Numbered from the stretch's first letter, positions 27,162-37,922 are shown. The stretch: 64,000 bases of DNA from Acidobacterium sp. (GCA_027315385.1 DAHUYD010000061.1:24343-88342); one strand, 5' to 3'. Notes: generated by a model from the sequence alone, not told the origin. A program made the numbers and translations.

Positions 27162-28142
27162 ATGACGACCTCAACTTCCGCTCCGTTTGCTACCCGCGCG
27201 CTCGGGAATTCCAGCCTCCATCTCACGCCGATCGGCTTCGGCGCCTGGGCCATCGGAGGCGGAAATTGGGAGTTTGCCTGGGGCGGGGCGGACGACGACG
27301 AGTCCATCCGCGCCATCCATCGCGCCCTCGATTCCGGCCTCAACTGGATCGACACCGCTGCCATCTACGGTCTCGGCCATTCTGAGGAAGTCGTTGGCAA
27401 AGCGCTCAGGGGCCGCTCCCAAAAACCGTACGTCTTCACCAAGTGCTCCATGCGCTGGTTCCCTGACCGGAAAATCTATCGCAGCCTCAGGGCCGGCTCG
27501 CTTCAGGAAGAAATCGAAGCCTCGCTGACCCGGCTCGGCGTCGATACTATCGATCTCTATCAGATCCACTGGCCCAATCCGGAGGATGAGATCGAAGAGG
27601 GCTGGGAAACACTGGCGCGCTTTCAGGAGCAGGGAAAGGTGCGTTACATTGGCGTCTCGAACTTCACCGTCGAGCAGATGCGGCGCGTGCAGGCAATTGC
27701 CCCCATTACCTCGCTGCAACCGCCGTATTCGCTGCTGCGGCGCGATATCGAGAACGAGATTTTGCCCTTCTGCCGCCAGCACAACGTCGGTGTCATCAAC
27801 TATTCGCCCATGGTTTCCGGCTTGCTCACCGGCAGCATGACTGCCGAGCGCATCCGGGATTTGCCGCAGGACGACTGGCGCAGGCGCAGTCCCAATTTCA
27901 ACGAACCGAAGCTCTCCCGTAACCTGGCTCTCGCCGAACTGCTCTCGGAGATCGGGCGCGAACACGGTGTGCGTGCCGGCGTGGTCGCGATCGCGTGGAC
28001 GCTGCGCAACCCGGCCATTACCGCCGCCATCGTCGGCGCGCGCCGGCCCGATCAGGTGGACGGCATTCTGCCTGCCGCTGCGTTCCGCCTGTCCGATGCG
28101 GAGGCGCATCGCATCGAACATTGGCTGGCCGAGCATCCGTGA
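27162..28142 (+). CDS. Aldo/keto reductase
   Basis: NADPH-dependent oxidoreductase with an (alpha/beta)8 barrel. The catalytic tetrad can be placed: Asp and Tyr in NWIDTAAIYGLGHSEEVVGKAL, Lys in VFTKCSMRW, and His in YQIHWPNP. IGVSNFTVEQM and the C-terminal NADPH-binding segment AIVGARRPDQVDG follow. At 326 residues it resembles the YajO/Tas-type subfamily acting on small aldehydes. The chosen ATG starts shortly before the first barrel strand; longer upstream frames overlap the GH18-like gene. Confidence 0.92.
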   Translation: MTTSTSAPFATRALGNSSLHLTPIGFGAWAIGGGNWEFAWGGADDDESIRAIHRALDSGLNWIDTAAIYGLGHSEEVVGKALRGRSQKPYVFTKCSMRWFPDRKIYRSLRAGSLQEEIEASLTRLGVDTIDLYQIHWPNPEDEIEEGWETLARFQEQGKVRYIGVSNFTVEQMRRVQAIAPITSLQPPYSLLRRDIENEILPFCRQHNVGVINYSPMVSGLLTGSMTAERIRDLPQDDWRRRSPNFNEPKLSRNLALAELLSEIGREHGVRAGVVAIAWTLRNPAITAAIVGARRPDQVDGILPAAAFRLSDAEAHRIEHWLAEHP

Positions 28143-28197
28143 CGAGCTGCGCCGGGCCGCGATGTCGCCGCTCTGACACTGCTGCCCGGTCCGTTGC

Positions 28198-28203
28198 TAC
28201 ACT
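28198..28203 (+). promoter_or_regulatory. -10-like box 6 nt before gatB
   Basis: TACACT followed by 6 nt and the ATG. CTGACA lies 19 nt upstream as a possible -35. This spacing implies transcription starting at the start codon. Confidence 0.45.
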
Positions 28204-28209
28204 GTCTCC

Positions 28210-29685
<1,476 letters not shown>

Positions 29686-29996
29686 CCCTGCTCAGGCCGC
29701 CGCGCCTTCTTCCGCCTCTGCGCGCGGGATCGTCCCCGCAGGTCGCAAATTCTTTCGAAACTTCCCCGATGAGGCCGGGTTCATGTCCACGAGCGGCGTT
29801 CCACGCACGGCGCCGTCACTGAACAAGCAAGTGGCCCATGGGCACGCTGCGCTCCGGTGTGGCGGCCGTTTTCCGAGAAGGACAATCTGACTGTCAGGCT
29901 CACGCCAGTGTTCTGCGCGAACGCTGCCCGTGTGCCGGTCGGCGGTCTGACCCTTCCGGCAACGTTGCGCCCATGGCCACGGAAAGCGATTGCACC
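29686..29996. other. Intergenic region gatB to DUF4382 lipoprotein
   Basis: No supported gene, RNA or clear promoter. Open frames here are low-complexity shadows, and part of the stretch may be 5' leader of the lipoprotein gene. Confidence 0.4.
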
Positions 29997-31412
29997 ATGT
30001 TTGCCGACGCATCCACGTTCTCGCGCAACCCGGTTCTGCGCTCCTGCGCCGCACCGATTGCGCTGTGTGCTCTGCTCATCGCAGGTTGCAGCAGCACGAT
30101 GACGACCTCCGGCTCGCCGGGCACGCCGGCCACCGGCGAGGCCTTCGTAATCGGAACCGACGCGCCCCTCGCCAGCGTCGTTTCTTTCAACGCAACCATC
30201 AGCTCCATCGACGCAATCGACGCCAATGGCAGTTCGACCGAGCTGCTGAGCAGCCCGCAAACGATCGACTTCGCCCGTTTTAACGGCCTGCAGACGATGC
30301 TGGATATGAACGATGTCCCGCCGGACAGCTACACGCAGATTGCAGTCACATTCAGCGGAGCGAACATCGGATATCTTCAAACATCGGGGGGCGCGCCGCC
30401 CGCGATCCAGACCATGAGCGCGTCCTTCAGCACCCCCACGGTGACGGTGACTTTGGCTAAACCGCTGATCGTGACCCAGACCGGGCCGGTCGGCGTCCGG
30501 ATCGATTTCCAGCTGGATAAATCCATCGTCGTTTCCGGTGGCAACATTACCGGTCAGGTCAATCCCACGCTCGATATCTCAGCCGTGGGACCAAATGACC
30601 CCGGCGGATACGTCGACGAGTTTATCGCCGGCGTAGTCAGCGTGGATCAGACGGCGCAGTCGTTTGTGATCCAGGGACCGCACGGCCACAACTTCACCGT
30701 GGACGTGAACGGACAGACCCAGTGGGATGACGGAAGCAGCCTCGGCGGGCTGACCAGCACGAGCATCGTCCAGATCTCAGGTACCGTCGACAAGGCCGAT
30801 TCCACCATCGATGCCGACGAGGTCGAGGTTCTCTCGCAGAACAGCTTCTATGCCTCCGGGCTGGCGACCTGGGTCGACTCCGCCAATGCGCCGCCGGACA
30901 ACTTCCAGCTTTACGTCAGAGGAACCCTGCCGGCCAGCGGCGACGGAGTCACGTTGGGCCAGATTGCCCAGGTGAATCTCTCCGGCAGCGAAAAATACTA
31001 CGTCTACTGGATGCATAACAGATTCACGCAGTTCCTCTTCAACCGCTCCACGCTGCTGGCCGGCCAGCATCTGAGCGTCGGCGGCCCTCCCAGCGGCGCG
31101 GCGAATTCTCAGGCCCTCAGCGTGCATCGCATTGTGCTGCGCAACTGGGGCTTCGACGGAACCGTCGTTCCAGGCACCGTGAACACCGGCAACGGAACTT
31201 TCCAGATGCGGATTACGGGGTTTGCCGGCCTCCTGGTTCCGCAGACGGTCACGGTCTACACGGCCGGCGGCACGTCATACCGCGACGGCCTCACCGACCT
31301 CAGCGAAGTGACCGCCGGCGCCAACATTCGCGTCGTCGGCCTGCTGCTGCTGGATCCAACTTCAGGTGAGACGATCCTGCTGGCGCGCTACGTGGACGAT
31401 ATGGGTAACTGA
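29997..31412 (+). CDS. DUF4382/DUF5666-type lipoprotein
   Basis: Predicted lipoprotein: hydrophobic signal ending in lipobox LIAGC (Cys about 31), then a Ser/Thr/Gly-rich linker. A beta-sandwich domain (about 40-190; APLASVVSFNATISSIDAI and LQTMLDMNDVPPDSYTQIAV) matches DUF4382. Repeated beta units follow (GVVSVDQTAQSFVIQGP, GTVDKADSTIDADEVEVL) of DUF5666 type. Such proteins are frequent in Acidobacteriota and their function is unknown. The start is ambiguous: an in-frame ATG 24 nt upstream is equally possible, and neither has a good ribosome binding site. A strong terminator follows. Confidence 0.82.
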   Translation: MFADASTFSRNPVLRSCAAPIALCALLIAGCSSTMTTSGSPGTPATGEAFVIGTDAPLASVVSFNATISSIDAIDANGSSTELLSSPQTIDFARFNGLQTMLDMNDVPPDSYTQIAVTFSGANIGYLQTSGGAPPAIQTMSASFSTPTVTVTLAKPLIVTQTGPVGVRIDFQLDKSIVVSGGNITGQVNPTLDISAVGPNDPGGYVDEFIAGVVSVDQTAQSFVIQGPHGHNFTVDVNGQTQWDDGSSLGGLTSTSIVQISGTVDKADSTIDADEVEVLSQNSFYASGLATWVDSANAPPDNFQLYVRGTLPASGDGVTLGQIAQVNLSGSEKYYVYWMHNRFTQFLFNRSTLLAGQHLSVGGPPSGAANSQALSVHRIVLRNWGFDGTVVPGTVNTGNGTFQMRITGFAGLLVPQTVTVYTAGGTSYRDGLTDLSEVTAGANIRVVGLLLLDPTSGETILLARYVDDMGN

Positions 31413-31435
31413 CAGGACTCCAATGCTGGATCATC

Positions 31436-31474
31436 CGGGCGGTGCGCTCCCATGAGCATGCCGCCCGTCTTTTT
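31436..31474 (+). terminator. Rho-independent terminator after the DUF4382 lipoprotein
   Basis: CGGGCGG / CCGCCCG outer stem with a partly paired inner stem and loop CCAT, followed by TCTTTTT. Confidence 0.75.
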
Positions 31475-31528
31475 CCCGTCATCGAGTCGAATGAGCCGCT
31501 CTTCCGCCGGTGAACCCGGCGGTCTCTA

Positions 31529-32758
31529 TCAGTGGCCGGCATACGCCGAGCGGATGTACTTCTGTGCCTGCTCGCCTTGAACCGTGTCGGCGCCAGTGCT
31601 CATCACGGCCTGATATTCTTTCACTGCCGCGGCGCGATCATGCATCAGGTCCAGCGTTTCGCCAGCCCTGAGCAGGCAGCGGCGACGCAGTTCCAGGCTC
31701 GTCGAGGCTTCATTGGCTCCATCCCGGTACGCAGTCACGGCTTCGCCGTAGCGCGCCTGGCCGCGAAGGGCTTCGCCCAGACCGTAATAGGCAAGCTCCA
31801 GATGCCCCGAGTCGAAGTAGCCTGGGCGCTTCGCCAGCTGGATCAGGCGTTCGTACGTGTATACGGCGGTCATGCCCTCGCCGCCATCCTTCTGCAGATT
31901 CGCTTCCTCCAGCTGAAAAAGGAAACCATGCGTGTATTCCTGCGCGAGGCCGTGCGCGATGGCCCCAGCCTGCGCGTATTTCCCCTCGCGGCGCAGGAAG
32001 AGCATCATCGCGGTTCGGGCTTCCACATTGGTCACTGTCCCGCGAGCCGCGGCGTCCTCAAGCATGGCCATACCCTGCTGCTTCGAACCGCGAATCCCGA
32101 CAAACCCAATCAATAGCTTGAACGCGAAAGGCAGCGCGCCCACTACGTAGTCGTAGACGCCGACCACCAGCTTGGCATCGACATAGTTCGCATCGAGCTG
32201 AAGCACGCGGCTGCAATCGCTGCGCGCCTCCCATGCCTCGTGCAGTCCGGCGGCGAAGGCGCGTTCAGCCATGCCGGAGTACGTTGCCTCCAGACTGCGC
32301 GCCCAACCTCGCGCAAAGAGCGCGTTCACGTCATCCGGGTTCTTCTTCAGTTCCGCGTCGGCCTCATTCACGGCCTCAGCGCCCAGCGTCCGAATGCGGT
32401 CGCGCGCCTGTGGGTCCTCCGTAACGGTGTGCTTGCCGCTCAGGAACCCGTCATTCGTGTAGAAAGTCGTGTCCAGCAGATCCAGGCGGTTCAGCTCCTG
32501 AAACGTCACCGCATCGAGCACATAATCCGTGGCCATGGGATCGCCCGGGTGCTGTCGCTGAATCTCCTCGAAGCGCCGGATGGCGCCCTCGTAGTCCATG
32601 CTGTAGACCAGATGAAACGCCGTGCGAACCTCCGGGAGGTCATTCAGCGGGTTGGTATCGGCTCGCTGGGCGCGGCCCCGCGCAGCCGCCAGAAGCAGCA
32701 GCAGACACAGCACCCCCGCGAGTCGCCCGGGGCGATCAAGAGTCAGATATCGCAGCAT
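31529..32758 (-). CDS. Secreted TPR-type protein
   Basis: Signal peptide (about 1-30, ending GRAQ), then an all-helical protein of about 380 residues with TPR-like units. Examples are FHLVYSMDYEGAIRRFEEIQRQHPGDP near the start and ELAYYGLGEALRGQARYGEAVTAYRDGA and AGETLDLMHDRAAAVKEYQAVMS near the end. It probably acts as a periplasmic protein-interaction platform; partners are unknown. The ATG at 32758 is chosen for the signal peptide and GAAGGG directly before it; the frame stays open far upstream without coding character. Reads toward, and is convergent with, the DUF4382 lipoprotein gene. Confidence 0.82.
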   Translation of the reverse strand: MLRYLTLDRPGRLAGVLCLLLLLAAARGRAQRADTNPLNDLPEVRTAFHLVYSMDYEGAIRRFEEIQRQHPGDPMATDYVLDAVTFQELNRLDLLDTTFYTNDGFLSGKHTVTEDPQARDRIRTLGAEAVNEADAELKKNPDDVNALFARGWARSLEATYSGMAERAFAAGLHEAWEARSDCSRVLQLDANYVDAKLVVGVYDYVVGALPFAFKLLIGFVGIRGSKQQGMAMLEDAAARGTVTNVEARTAMMLFLRREGKYAQAGAIAHGLAQEYTHGFLFQLEEANLQKDGGEGMTAVYTYERLIQLAKRPGYFDSGHLELAYYGLGEALRGQARYGEAVTAYRDGANEASTSLELRRRCLLRAGETLDLMHDRAAAVKEYQAVMSTGADTVQGEQAQKYIRSAYAGH

Positions 32759-33096
32759 CCCTTCACGGATTGTAGATGGTTGGATGAGGGGTCGGTGAAA
32801 TGGGCCTGCGAGAGCTGTGCCTTTCGTACCAGGGTATTCTTGAAACCCGTCGCCGTATACAGCACCTGAAGCCGGAACCCTCAGTTGCATCTCGTGTAAG
32901 CGGTTCTCCCATCCACCTCTGCTGCCTATCGCAGCGTTGCGGCACACCTGTCTCGGAGTTGCGATAAAGGCACGCGAAACGCGGGACCAGCCGGCTGCAG
33001 AACCTAACCTAAGGTCGGACATGAAGTACCATGTGCGATCCGGCCTGTGGCGAAATAACGGCGGGCAGGATGTGCTCGATGGCGCCGGCAGCGGGA
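32759..33096. other. Intergenic region msrQ to TPR gene
   Basis: Holds the promoter-like box of the TPR gene; otherwise no gene, RNA or terminator is recognised. Confidence 0.45.
32769..32774 (-). promoter_or_regulatory. -10-like box 10 nt before the TPR gene
   Basis: TACAAT on the minus strand, 10 nt from the ATG. Unlike the other sites of this type, the short spacer contains GAAGGG. Confidence 0.4.
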
Positions 33097-33744
33097 TCAG
33101 GTTTTTACTGTTCGCTGAACCCCGATCGCCGATCGGCGTTTCTTCATCGCCACCAGCGGCCTGGCGGCGAGCACGATTCCCAGAACGATGGTGATGGTCA
33201 GCGGTGTCCTCACGCCCGTTTTCACGCCCCACCAATAGTGAATGACCCCTGCAATCGCCGCCGCATAGGCCAGCTTGTGCAGCCGGTTCCAGTTCTTTCC
33301 CCCCATTTTACGGATCGACCACGAGGTCGACGTGAGCGCCAGCGGCAGCAGCATCAGCCAGGCCGCCAGGCCCGCTGTGATGAATCGCCGCTGGCTGATG
33401 TCGTCCACCATGGCCGCCCAGCTGAAGCCGGCATACAGCCAGACGTAAGTCATCAGGTGCAGGCAGGCGTAGAAAAATGCATACAGCCCCAGCATGCGGC
33501 GGAAGCGCGCCAGCCACCCCAGCTTCGGAATCAGCTTCCGCACCGGCGTGATCGCCAGCGTGATCACGAGCAGGCGCAGCGTGCCTCGGCCCGTGAAGAA
33601 GGTTACGGTATGCGTGGGGTCTGGCCCGAGCGCGATCGGATCCGTTGTCGCGGAGAGATAGAGCCGCCAGAGCAGCCAGGCCACAGGCGCCAGGCACGCG
33701 GCGTGCGCGAACACTTTCAGCCCGACAATCCCGCGCTGCCTCAC
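33097..33744 (-). CDS. msrQ: Heme-binding subunit MsrQ of the periplasmic methionine sulfoxide reductase
   Basis: Six-helix membrane protein of the YedZ/ferric-reductase-like family. Histidines that can bind heme b lie in FYACLHLMTYVW, NRLHKLAYAA and GVIHYWWG. MsrQ passes electrons from the quinone pool or flavin reductase to MsrP. 215 residues and the RKLIPKLGWLARFRRMLGLY segment agree with the family. It is the third gene of a minus-strand group with msrP and a CADD-like gene between them, an uncommon arrangement because msrP and msrQ are usually adjacent. Confidence 0.93.
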   Translation of the reverse strand: MRQRGIVGLKVFAHAACLAPVAWLLWRLYLSATTDPIALGPDPTHTVTFFTGRGTLRLLVITLAITPVRKLIPKLGWLARFRRMLGLYAFFYACLHLMTYVWLYAGFSWAAMVDDISQRRFITAGLAAWLMLLPLALTSTSWSIRKMGGKNWNRLHKLAYAAAIAGVIHYWWGVKTGVRTPLTITIVLGIVLAARPLVAMKKRRSAIGVQRTVKT

Positions 33745-33824
33745 CGCTTCACTTCTCCATTACCCCGGTGAGATACTCGCCGGTGCCTGATTGTGTCCGG
33801 ATCGTGCCGGTTCGAGACTTCCGA

Positions 33825-34550
33825 TCAGCCGCAAACCGGTTGCGTTTCAGTCGTTGCGGCTCGCGCGCGCAGCCGTGCGGCTTCAATGCCGTCCAGGGCA
33901 CGCCACAGCGATTGCGCTCCCAGACGGATGCCGTCGAGTGCCTCTCCGGCGGCCGCCTCGCCTCGCTCCTCGATGATGTGGTCGATGAGGCCGCGCCAGA
34001 CCTTCGCATGACGCACGTCTGCGGTCATGTGCAGTGTGAAATAGGCGCATGTCGTGTCGTCGGCGCCATAGAACTTCTTCAGGCCGGACCGCTTCTCTCC
34101 GGCAATGCGGGGAACCTGCGATTCGTAGGCATAGAACGCGCCCAGGGCGGTTGCCGGTGGTGCGCCGCTGCCCATGCGGCGATAAGTGTCCACCAGGTCC
34201 CTCACTGCAGGCACGATCTCCTCAGGTCGGGCTGGTCCCTGCGAGTCCATCCCCATTACGAACTGGCGCCAAAGATCGGCGTGCGGGGTTCCCGTTAATT
34301 CTTCCTCTGCCGCATTGCGCAGAACCGCGCTGCGCGTGCGGCCTTCCGGCAACCGGCTGTGCAGGGCCGTCAGGTAGGCAGGGAACTCGGCCACATGCTC
34401 GAGATACTGGCGTCCGTAGAAGCCCAGTTCCGCGAGCGTGAGATCTCCGGCGGACCAAGCCTGGTAAAAGGGGTGTTTCAGCAGATCGTACGGGCGGAGT
34501 TCCTCCGCCACGCGTGTCCAGAATTCGCCGGCTGCCACCTTTGCCTCCAT
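33825..34550 (-). CDS. CADD/PqqC-like di-metal protein, putative p-aminobenzoate synthase
   Basis: All-helical TenA/PqqC/heme-oxygenase-fold protein that resembles Chlamydia CADD much more than PqqC. KHPFYQAWSAGDLTLAEL, EFPAYLTALHSRL, YESQVPRIAGEK and AYFTLHMTADVRHA all match the CADD pattern. Expected metal ligands are present: an acidic cluster EEE at 82-84, His90, Glu143, His174, Asp178, His181. Tyr29 sits where CADD has the sacrificial tyrosine (Tyr27), and Lys153 where CADD has its amino-donor lysine. CADD makes p-aminobenzoate for folate from its own tyrosine, using oxygen and a di-metal centre. If this assignment holds, the host may lack ordinary PabA/B/C. The gene lies between msrP and msrQ with gaps of 40 and 80 nt. 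Confidence 0.78.
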   Translation of the reverse strand: MEAKVAAGEFWTRVAEELRPYDLLKHPFYQAWSAGDLTLAELGFYGRQYLEHVAEFPAYLTALHSRLPEGRTRSAVLRNAAEEELTGTPHADLWRQFVMGMDSQGPARPEEIVPAVRDLVDTYRRMGSGAPPATALGAFYAYESQVPRIAGEKRSGLKKFYGADDTTCAYFTLHMTADVRHAKVWRGLIDHIIEERGEAAAGEALDGIRLGAQSLWRALDGIEAARLRARAATTETQPVCG

Positions 34551-34590
34551 AATTTCGTGTTACCGCGAGGGCCTTGACAGAACGCCGCCC

Positions 34591-35556
34591 TCAATAATCC
34601 CTGATCAGGTTCATTCCTTTATACAGGGACGCGACCTGATCGCCGTACCCGTTGAACATCAGGGTCGGCTGCAGCTGCTTCCAGATGGGTGCGCCGATCA
34701 CGCGCTCGGTCTTCTGGCTCCAGCGTGGATGATCGCGGTTGGGATTCACATTCGAGTAGAAACCATATTCGCCGGGCGCCATATCGTTCCACGTGGTCTC
34801 CGGCTGGTGTTTGACGAATCTGATCTTCACGATCGACTTCGCGGATTTGAAGCCGTATTTCCATGGCACCACGATGCGCACCGGAGCGCCGTCCTGGTTC
34901 GGCAGGGGCTGTCCGTAGAGTCCGAACGCCAGCAGCGTGAGAGGGTGCATCGCTTCGTCCATCCGCAGCCCTTCCTTATACGGCCAGCTGATCCCGGCAT
35001 TCCACGGCAACAGCTCGTCTTTCGAGTCGGCCAGCGAAATGAACTGCACATACTTCGCCGACGGCTTCGGCTGACATTCGTTGATCAGTTCCGAGAGCGA
35101 ATACCCTGCCCACGGGATCACCATGCTCCAGGCTTCCACGCAGCGAAACCGGTAAACGCGCTGCTCCATGGGCCGCAGTTTCAGCAAAGTATCGATGTCG
35201 AAGGTCTGCTCCTTCTTCACCTCGCCTTCGATCTTCACCGACCAGGGTCGCGTCTTCAGCCGCCACGCGTTCGCGGCCGGATCGCCTTTCTGCACGCCGA
35301 ACTCGTAGAAATTGTTGTAGTGGGTGATGTCGTAGAACGGCGTGAGCTTCAGCCCCGGAGTCGAGTACCTGCTTGGCACGGTGGCAAGGGTTTCGGCGGC
35401 GTCCACGGGCGACGGGTGCATCAGCCGGCCGCCCTCGCCTGCCATCGCTGCCGCTCCCACGGCTGCCGCTCCGGCTATGAACCGCCGCCGATTCATGTAG
35501 ATTTCTTTTGGAGTGATCTCCGGCTGGGGAACTTCTATGGGTCTTCGCATCGGCAT
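34591..35556 (-). CDS. msrP: Catalytic subunit MsrP of the periplasmic methionine sulfoxide reductase
   Basis: Molybdopterin enzyme that reduces methionine sulfoxide in periplasmic proteins. N-terminal pattern EITPKEIYMNRRRFIAGAAA contains the Tat signal. The molybdenum-ligand Cys lies in FRCVEAWSMVIPWAGYSL; later PVRIVVPWKYGFKSAKSIVKI and the C-terminal WSQKTERVIG follow the E. coli enzyme. 321 residues is normal. A second ATG two codons in is an equally possible start. First gene of the msrP - CADD-like - msrQ group. Confidence 0.95.
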   Translation of the reverse strand: MPMRRPIEVPQPEITPKEIYMNRRRFIAGAAAVGAAAMAGEGGRLMHPSPVDAAETLATVPSRYSTPGLKLTPFYDITHYNNFYEFGVQKGDPAANAWRLKTRPWSVKIEGEVKKEQTFDIDTLLKLRPMEQRVYRFRCVEAWSMVIPWAGYSLSELINECQPKPSAKYVQFISLADSKDELLPWNAGISWPYKEGLRMDEAMHPLTLLAFGLYGQPLPNQDGAPVRIVVPWKYGFKSAKSIVKIRFVKHQPETTWNDMAPGEYGFYSNVNPNRDHPRWSQKTERVIGAPIWKQLQPTLMFNGYGDQVASLYKGMNLIRDY

Positions 35557-35734
35557 GGGGATGGACCTGCTCTGTCTTTCCTGAGGATTCGACGCGCCGC
35601 CGGCTCACGGGTTACATGTTTGTTCGAATTTTCCGGTTCTGGCCTGGGGCCCGGCCGACCGACGGGGCACCCTGATTGTAGCCTCCGATCCACACTCCCG
35701 AAAACTCCCCGCTTCTCCGCTTTTGCGGCCCGTT

Positions 35735-35740
35735 TATACT
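35735..35740 (+). promoter_or_regulatory. Possible -10 box of the PpiD-like gene
   Basis: TATACT in the msrP/ppiD divergent region, about 90 nt before the ppiD-like start; would give a leader of about 85 nt. No -35 identified. Confidence 0.3.
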
Positions 35741-35831
35741 GGATTAAGGTTCCTCGACACGGGAAATCACAGATTCGCCCGGCATCTGCCGGTGCGAAAC
35801 GCTGCACACTGAAAAGGCTGTCGACCATCTC

Positions 35832-37814
35832 ATGATTCGTTTCCTGCAAAAAGAGTCCAGATTCACCAAAGCCATCTTTTGGGTCATCATCCTTGGCACC
35901 TGCGCCATGATGGTCATCTTCCTGGTGCCTGGCCTGTACAACGGCCAGTTCGCCGCGAATTCCACGACCTACGCCAGCATCCGCCGCGGCGGCATCTTCG
36001 GGCGTTTTCTTCCGGCCCAGAATCAGATTCCCGTGGCCGACGTGCAGGAAGTGGCGAAGCGCATCGCGCGCGGGCAGCAAATTCCCCCGGCCTTCATGCC
36101 CATGGTCATGCAGGAAGCCGGGCAGACGGTGATTCAGCAGGAGATCCTCCAGAACGAGGCGGAGCGGCTCGGCGTGACCGCCAGCAACAGCGATGTGCGG
36201 AAGTTCCTGCATAGCGGCGAGTGGGGCCAGTTGCTGTTTCCTGACGGCCGCTTCGTCGGCGAGGCGCAGTATGCCCAGTTCATCGCGCAAAACTTCGACA
36301 TCACGCCGGAGCGATTCGAAACGGAGGTTCGCCAGGAAATCGCTCAGAATCGCCTGCGCGACCTGATCACTGCGGGCGTGACCGTTTCGCCGAAGGAGGT
36401 GCGGGATTCGTACCGCACCCAGGCGACGAAGATCAAGTTCCAGTACGCGGTGCTGAGCGCCGACACCCTGCGCAAGACCATCAACCCCACGGATACCGAG
36501 CTGGAGGCGTTCTTCAAACAGAATGCCGCCCGCTACCAGGACGCCGATCTGGAAACACGCACCCTGCAGTACGTCGCGGTAACGGACAATAACCTGCCCG
36601 GCGGCAAGCCGCAGGTTACGCAGGCCGAAATCCAGCAGTACTACAACCAGAACATCGAGCAATACAAGGTGGATGCCGAGGTGAAGGTGCGCCACATCCT
36701 GATCTCGGTGGATCCCAACGCGGGCGCCGCCGCGGATGCGGCCGCGAAGGCCAAAGCACAGAACATCCTGGATCAGATTCGTAAGGACGATGGAAAGAAC
36801 TTTGCCGAAATGGCGAAGAAGTACTCCGACGATCCGGGCAGCAAAGATCAGGGCGGCGAACTGGGCTGGATCAAGCACGGCGCCACTGTGCCTCAGTTTG
36901 ACGCGGTCGCCTTTGCGCAGAAGGCGGGCCAGATTTCGGGCCTGGTGCGTACGCAGTTCGGGTATCACATCATTCAGACGGAAGCGGTGCAGCCGGCCCA
37001 CACGAAGCCGCTCGATGAGGTGAAGTCATCCATCGCCGACGCGCTGACGAAACAGAAGGAAGGTCAGGCGGTCCGGAACTTTGCGCAACAGCTTGCCACC
37101 GAAGCGCAGAAATCGGGCCTTGCCCAGGCCGCGGCCGCGCATCACCTTCAGGTCGTCACGGCTGGACCGGTTCCCCGCAACGCTAACCTGCCGGCCATGA
37201 CGGACAGCTCGCAGCTTCTGACCGCGGCGTTCGGCTCGAGTCCCGGAGGGGCGCCGCAGGCGGCCGCCACGGGCGATGGAGATTACGCTGTATTCCAGGT
37301 GACGGCCGTCGTTCCGGCCCACACGCCCACCTTCGCGGAATACAAATCGCATGTTCTGGAGGATTTCCGCGATCAGCAAGTGGTGAGCCTGCTGGCGCAG
37401 AAGACCAGCGAACTGGCCGATCGCGCTCACGCCGAGAACGACCTTGCCAAGGCGGCGAAGGAAGTGGGTGCAACCATGGAGACCAGCAATCTGGTAGGCC
37501 GCGATGAGCAGGTGCCCGACATCGGGGCGCTCTCTCAGGTTGCACCGTCGCTGTTCGACCTGAGCGTCGGCCAGATCAGCTCCGCCATCAAGACCCAAAC
37601 AGACGGAGTGGTGGCAAAGATCATCGACAAGCAGGAGCCTTCGGCGCAGGATATTGCCAGCCACTTCGACGCCACCCGCGAGCAGTTACTCTCTCAGCGC
37701 CGCGACCAGTATTTCGCGGTGTTCGCCAGCGATCTGACCGGCCGCTATATGAAATCCGGCCGTATCCTCATCAACCGCAAAATGCAGCAGCAGATGCCGT
37801 TGAATGGCACATAA
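35832..37814 (+). CDS. PpiD/SurA-like peptidyl-prolyl isomerase
   Basis: Membrane-anchored periplasmic folding chaperone. One N-terminal helix (about 13-35), a SurA_N-type helical domain (about 45-230), a parvulin PPIC domain about 270-390 (KVRHILISVD, FAEMAKKYSDDPGSKDQGGELGWI, GQISGLVRTQFGYHIIQTE), and a second, rotamase-like C-terminal half. 660 residues and the single anchor fit PpiD. It would assist folding of outer-membrane and secreted proteins. There is no ribosome binding site directly before the ATG. A strong terminator separates it from malQ. Confidence 0.92.
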   Translation: MIRFLQKESRFTKAIFWVIILGTCAMMVIFLVPGLYNGQFAANSTTYASIRRGGIFGRFLPAQNQIPVADVQEVAKRIARGQQIPPAFMPMVMQEAGQTVIQQEILQNEAERLGVTASNSDVRKFLHSGEWGQLLFPDGRFVGEAQYAQFIAQNFDITPERFETEVRQEIAQNRLRDLITAGVTVSPKEVRDSYRTQATKIKFQYAVLSADTLRKTINPTDTELEAFFKQNAARYQDADLETRTLQYVAVTDNNLPGGKPQVTQAEIQQYYNQNIEQYKVDAEVKVRHILISVDPNAGAAADAAAKAKAQNILDQIRKDDGKNFAEMAKKYSDDPGSKDQGGELGWIKHGATVPQFDAVAFAQKAGQISGLVRTQFGYHIIQTEAVQPAHTKPLDEVKSSIADALTKQKEGQAVRNFAQQLATEAQKSGLAQAAAAHHLQVVTAGPVPRNANLPAMTDSSQLLTAAFGSSPGGAPQAAATGDGDYAVFQVTAVVPAHTPTFAEYKSHVLEDFRDQQVVSLLAQKTSELADRAHAENDLAKAAKEVGATMETSNLVGRDEQVPDIGALSQVAPSLFDLSVGQISSAIKTQTDGVVAKIIDKQEPSAQDIASHFDATREQLLSQRRDQYFAVFASDLTGRYMKSGRILINRKMQQQMPLNGT

Positions 37815-37858
37815 TCGCCGGCGCGCTGCCGGTGCACCGCTGGAGATGTAAGCAACCG

Positions 37859-37902
37859 GGCTCGCCCTCTCGGAATCTCTTCGAGAGCGCGAGCCTTTTC
37901 CT
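37859..37902 (+). terminator. Rho-independent terminator after the PpiD-like gene
   Basis: Long stem GGCTCGC-C-CTCTCG / CGAGAG-C-GCGAGCC with one central mismatch, 9-nt loop, followed by TTTTCCTT. Confidence 0.8.
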
Positions 37903-37922
37903 TCACCACATGGAACCTGCCG

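Noticed and set aside
29692..30054. Minus-strand frame upstream of the DUF4382 lipoprotein
   Set aside because: Arg-rich translation, overlaps the lipoprotein signal region and has no motif.
35535..37001. A 488-codon open frame antisense to the PpiD-like gene, and similar long antisense frames at 20265-21617, 28018-29205 and 14830-16107
   Set aside because: High G+C produces long antisense frames. These translate to Arg/His/Gly-rich sequence without family motifs and lie opposite genes with clear function.
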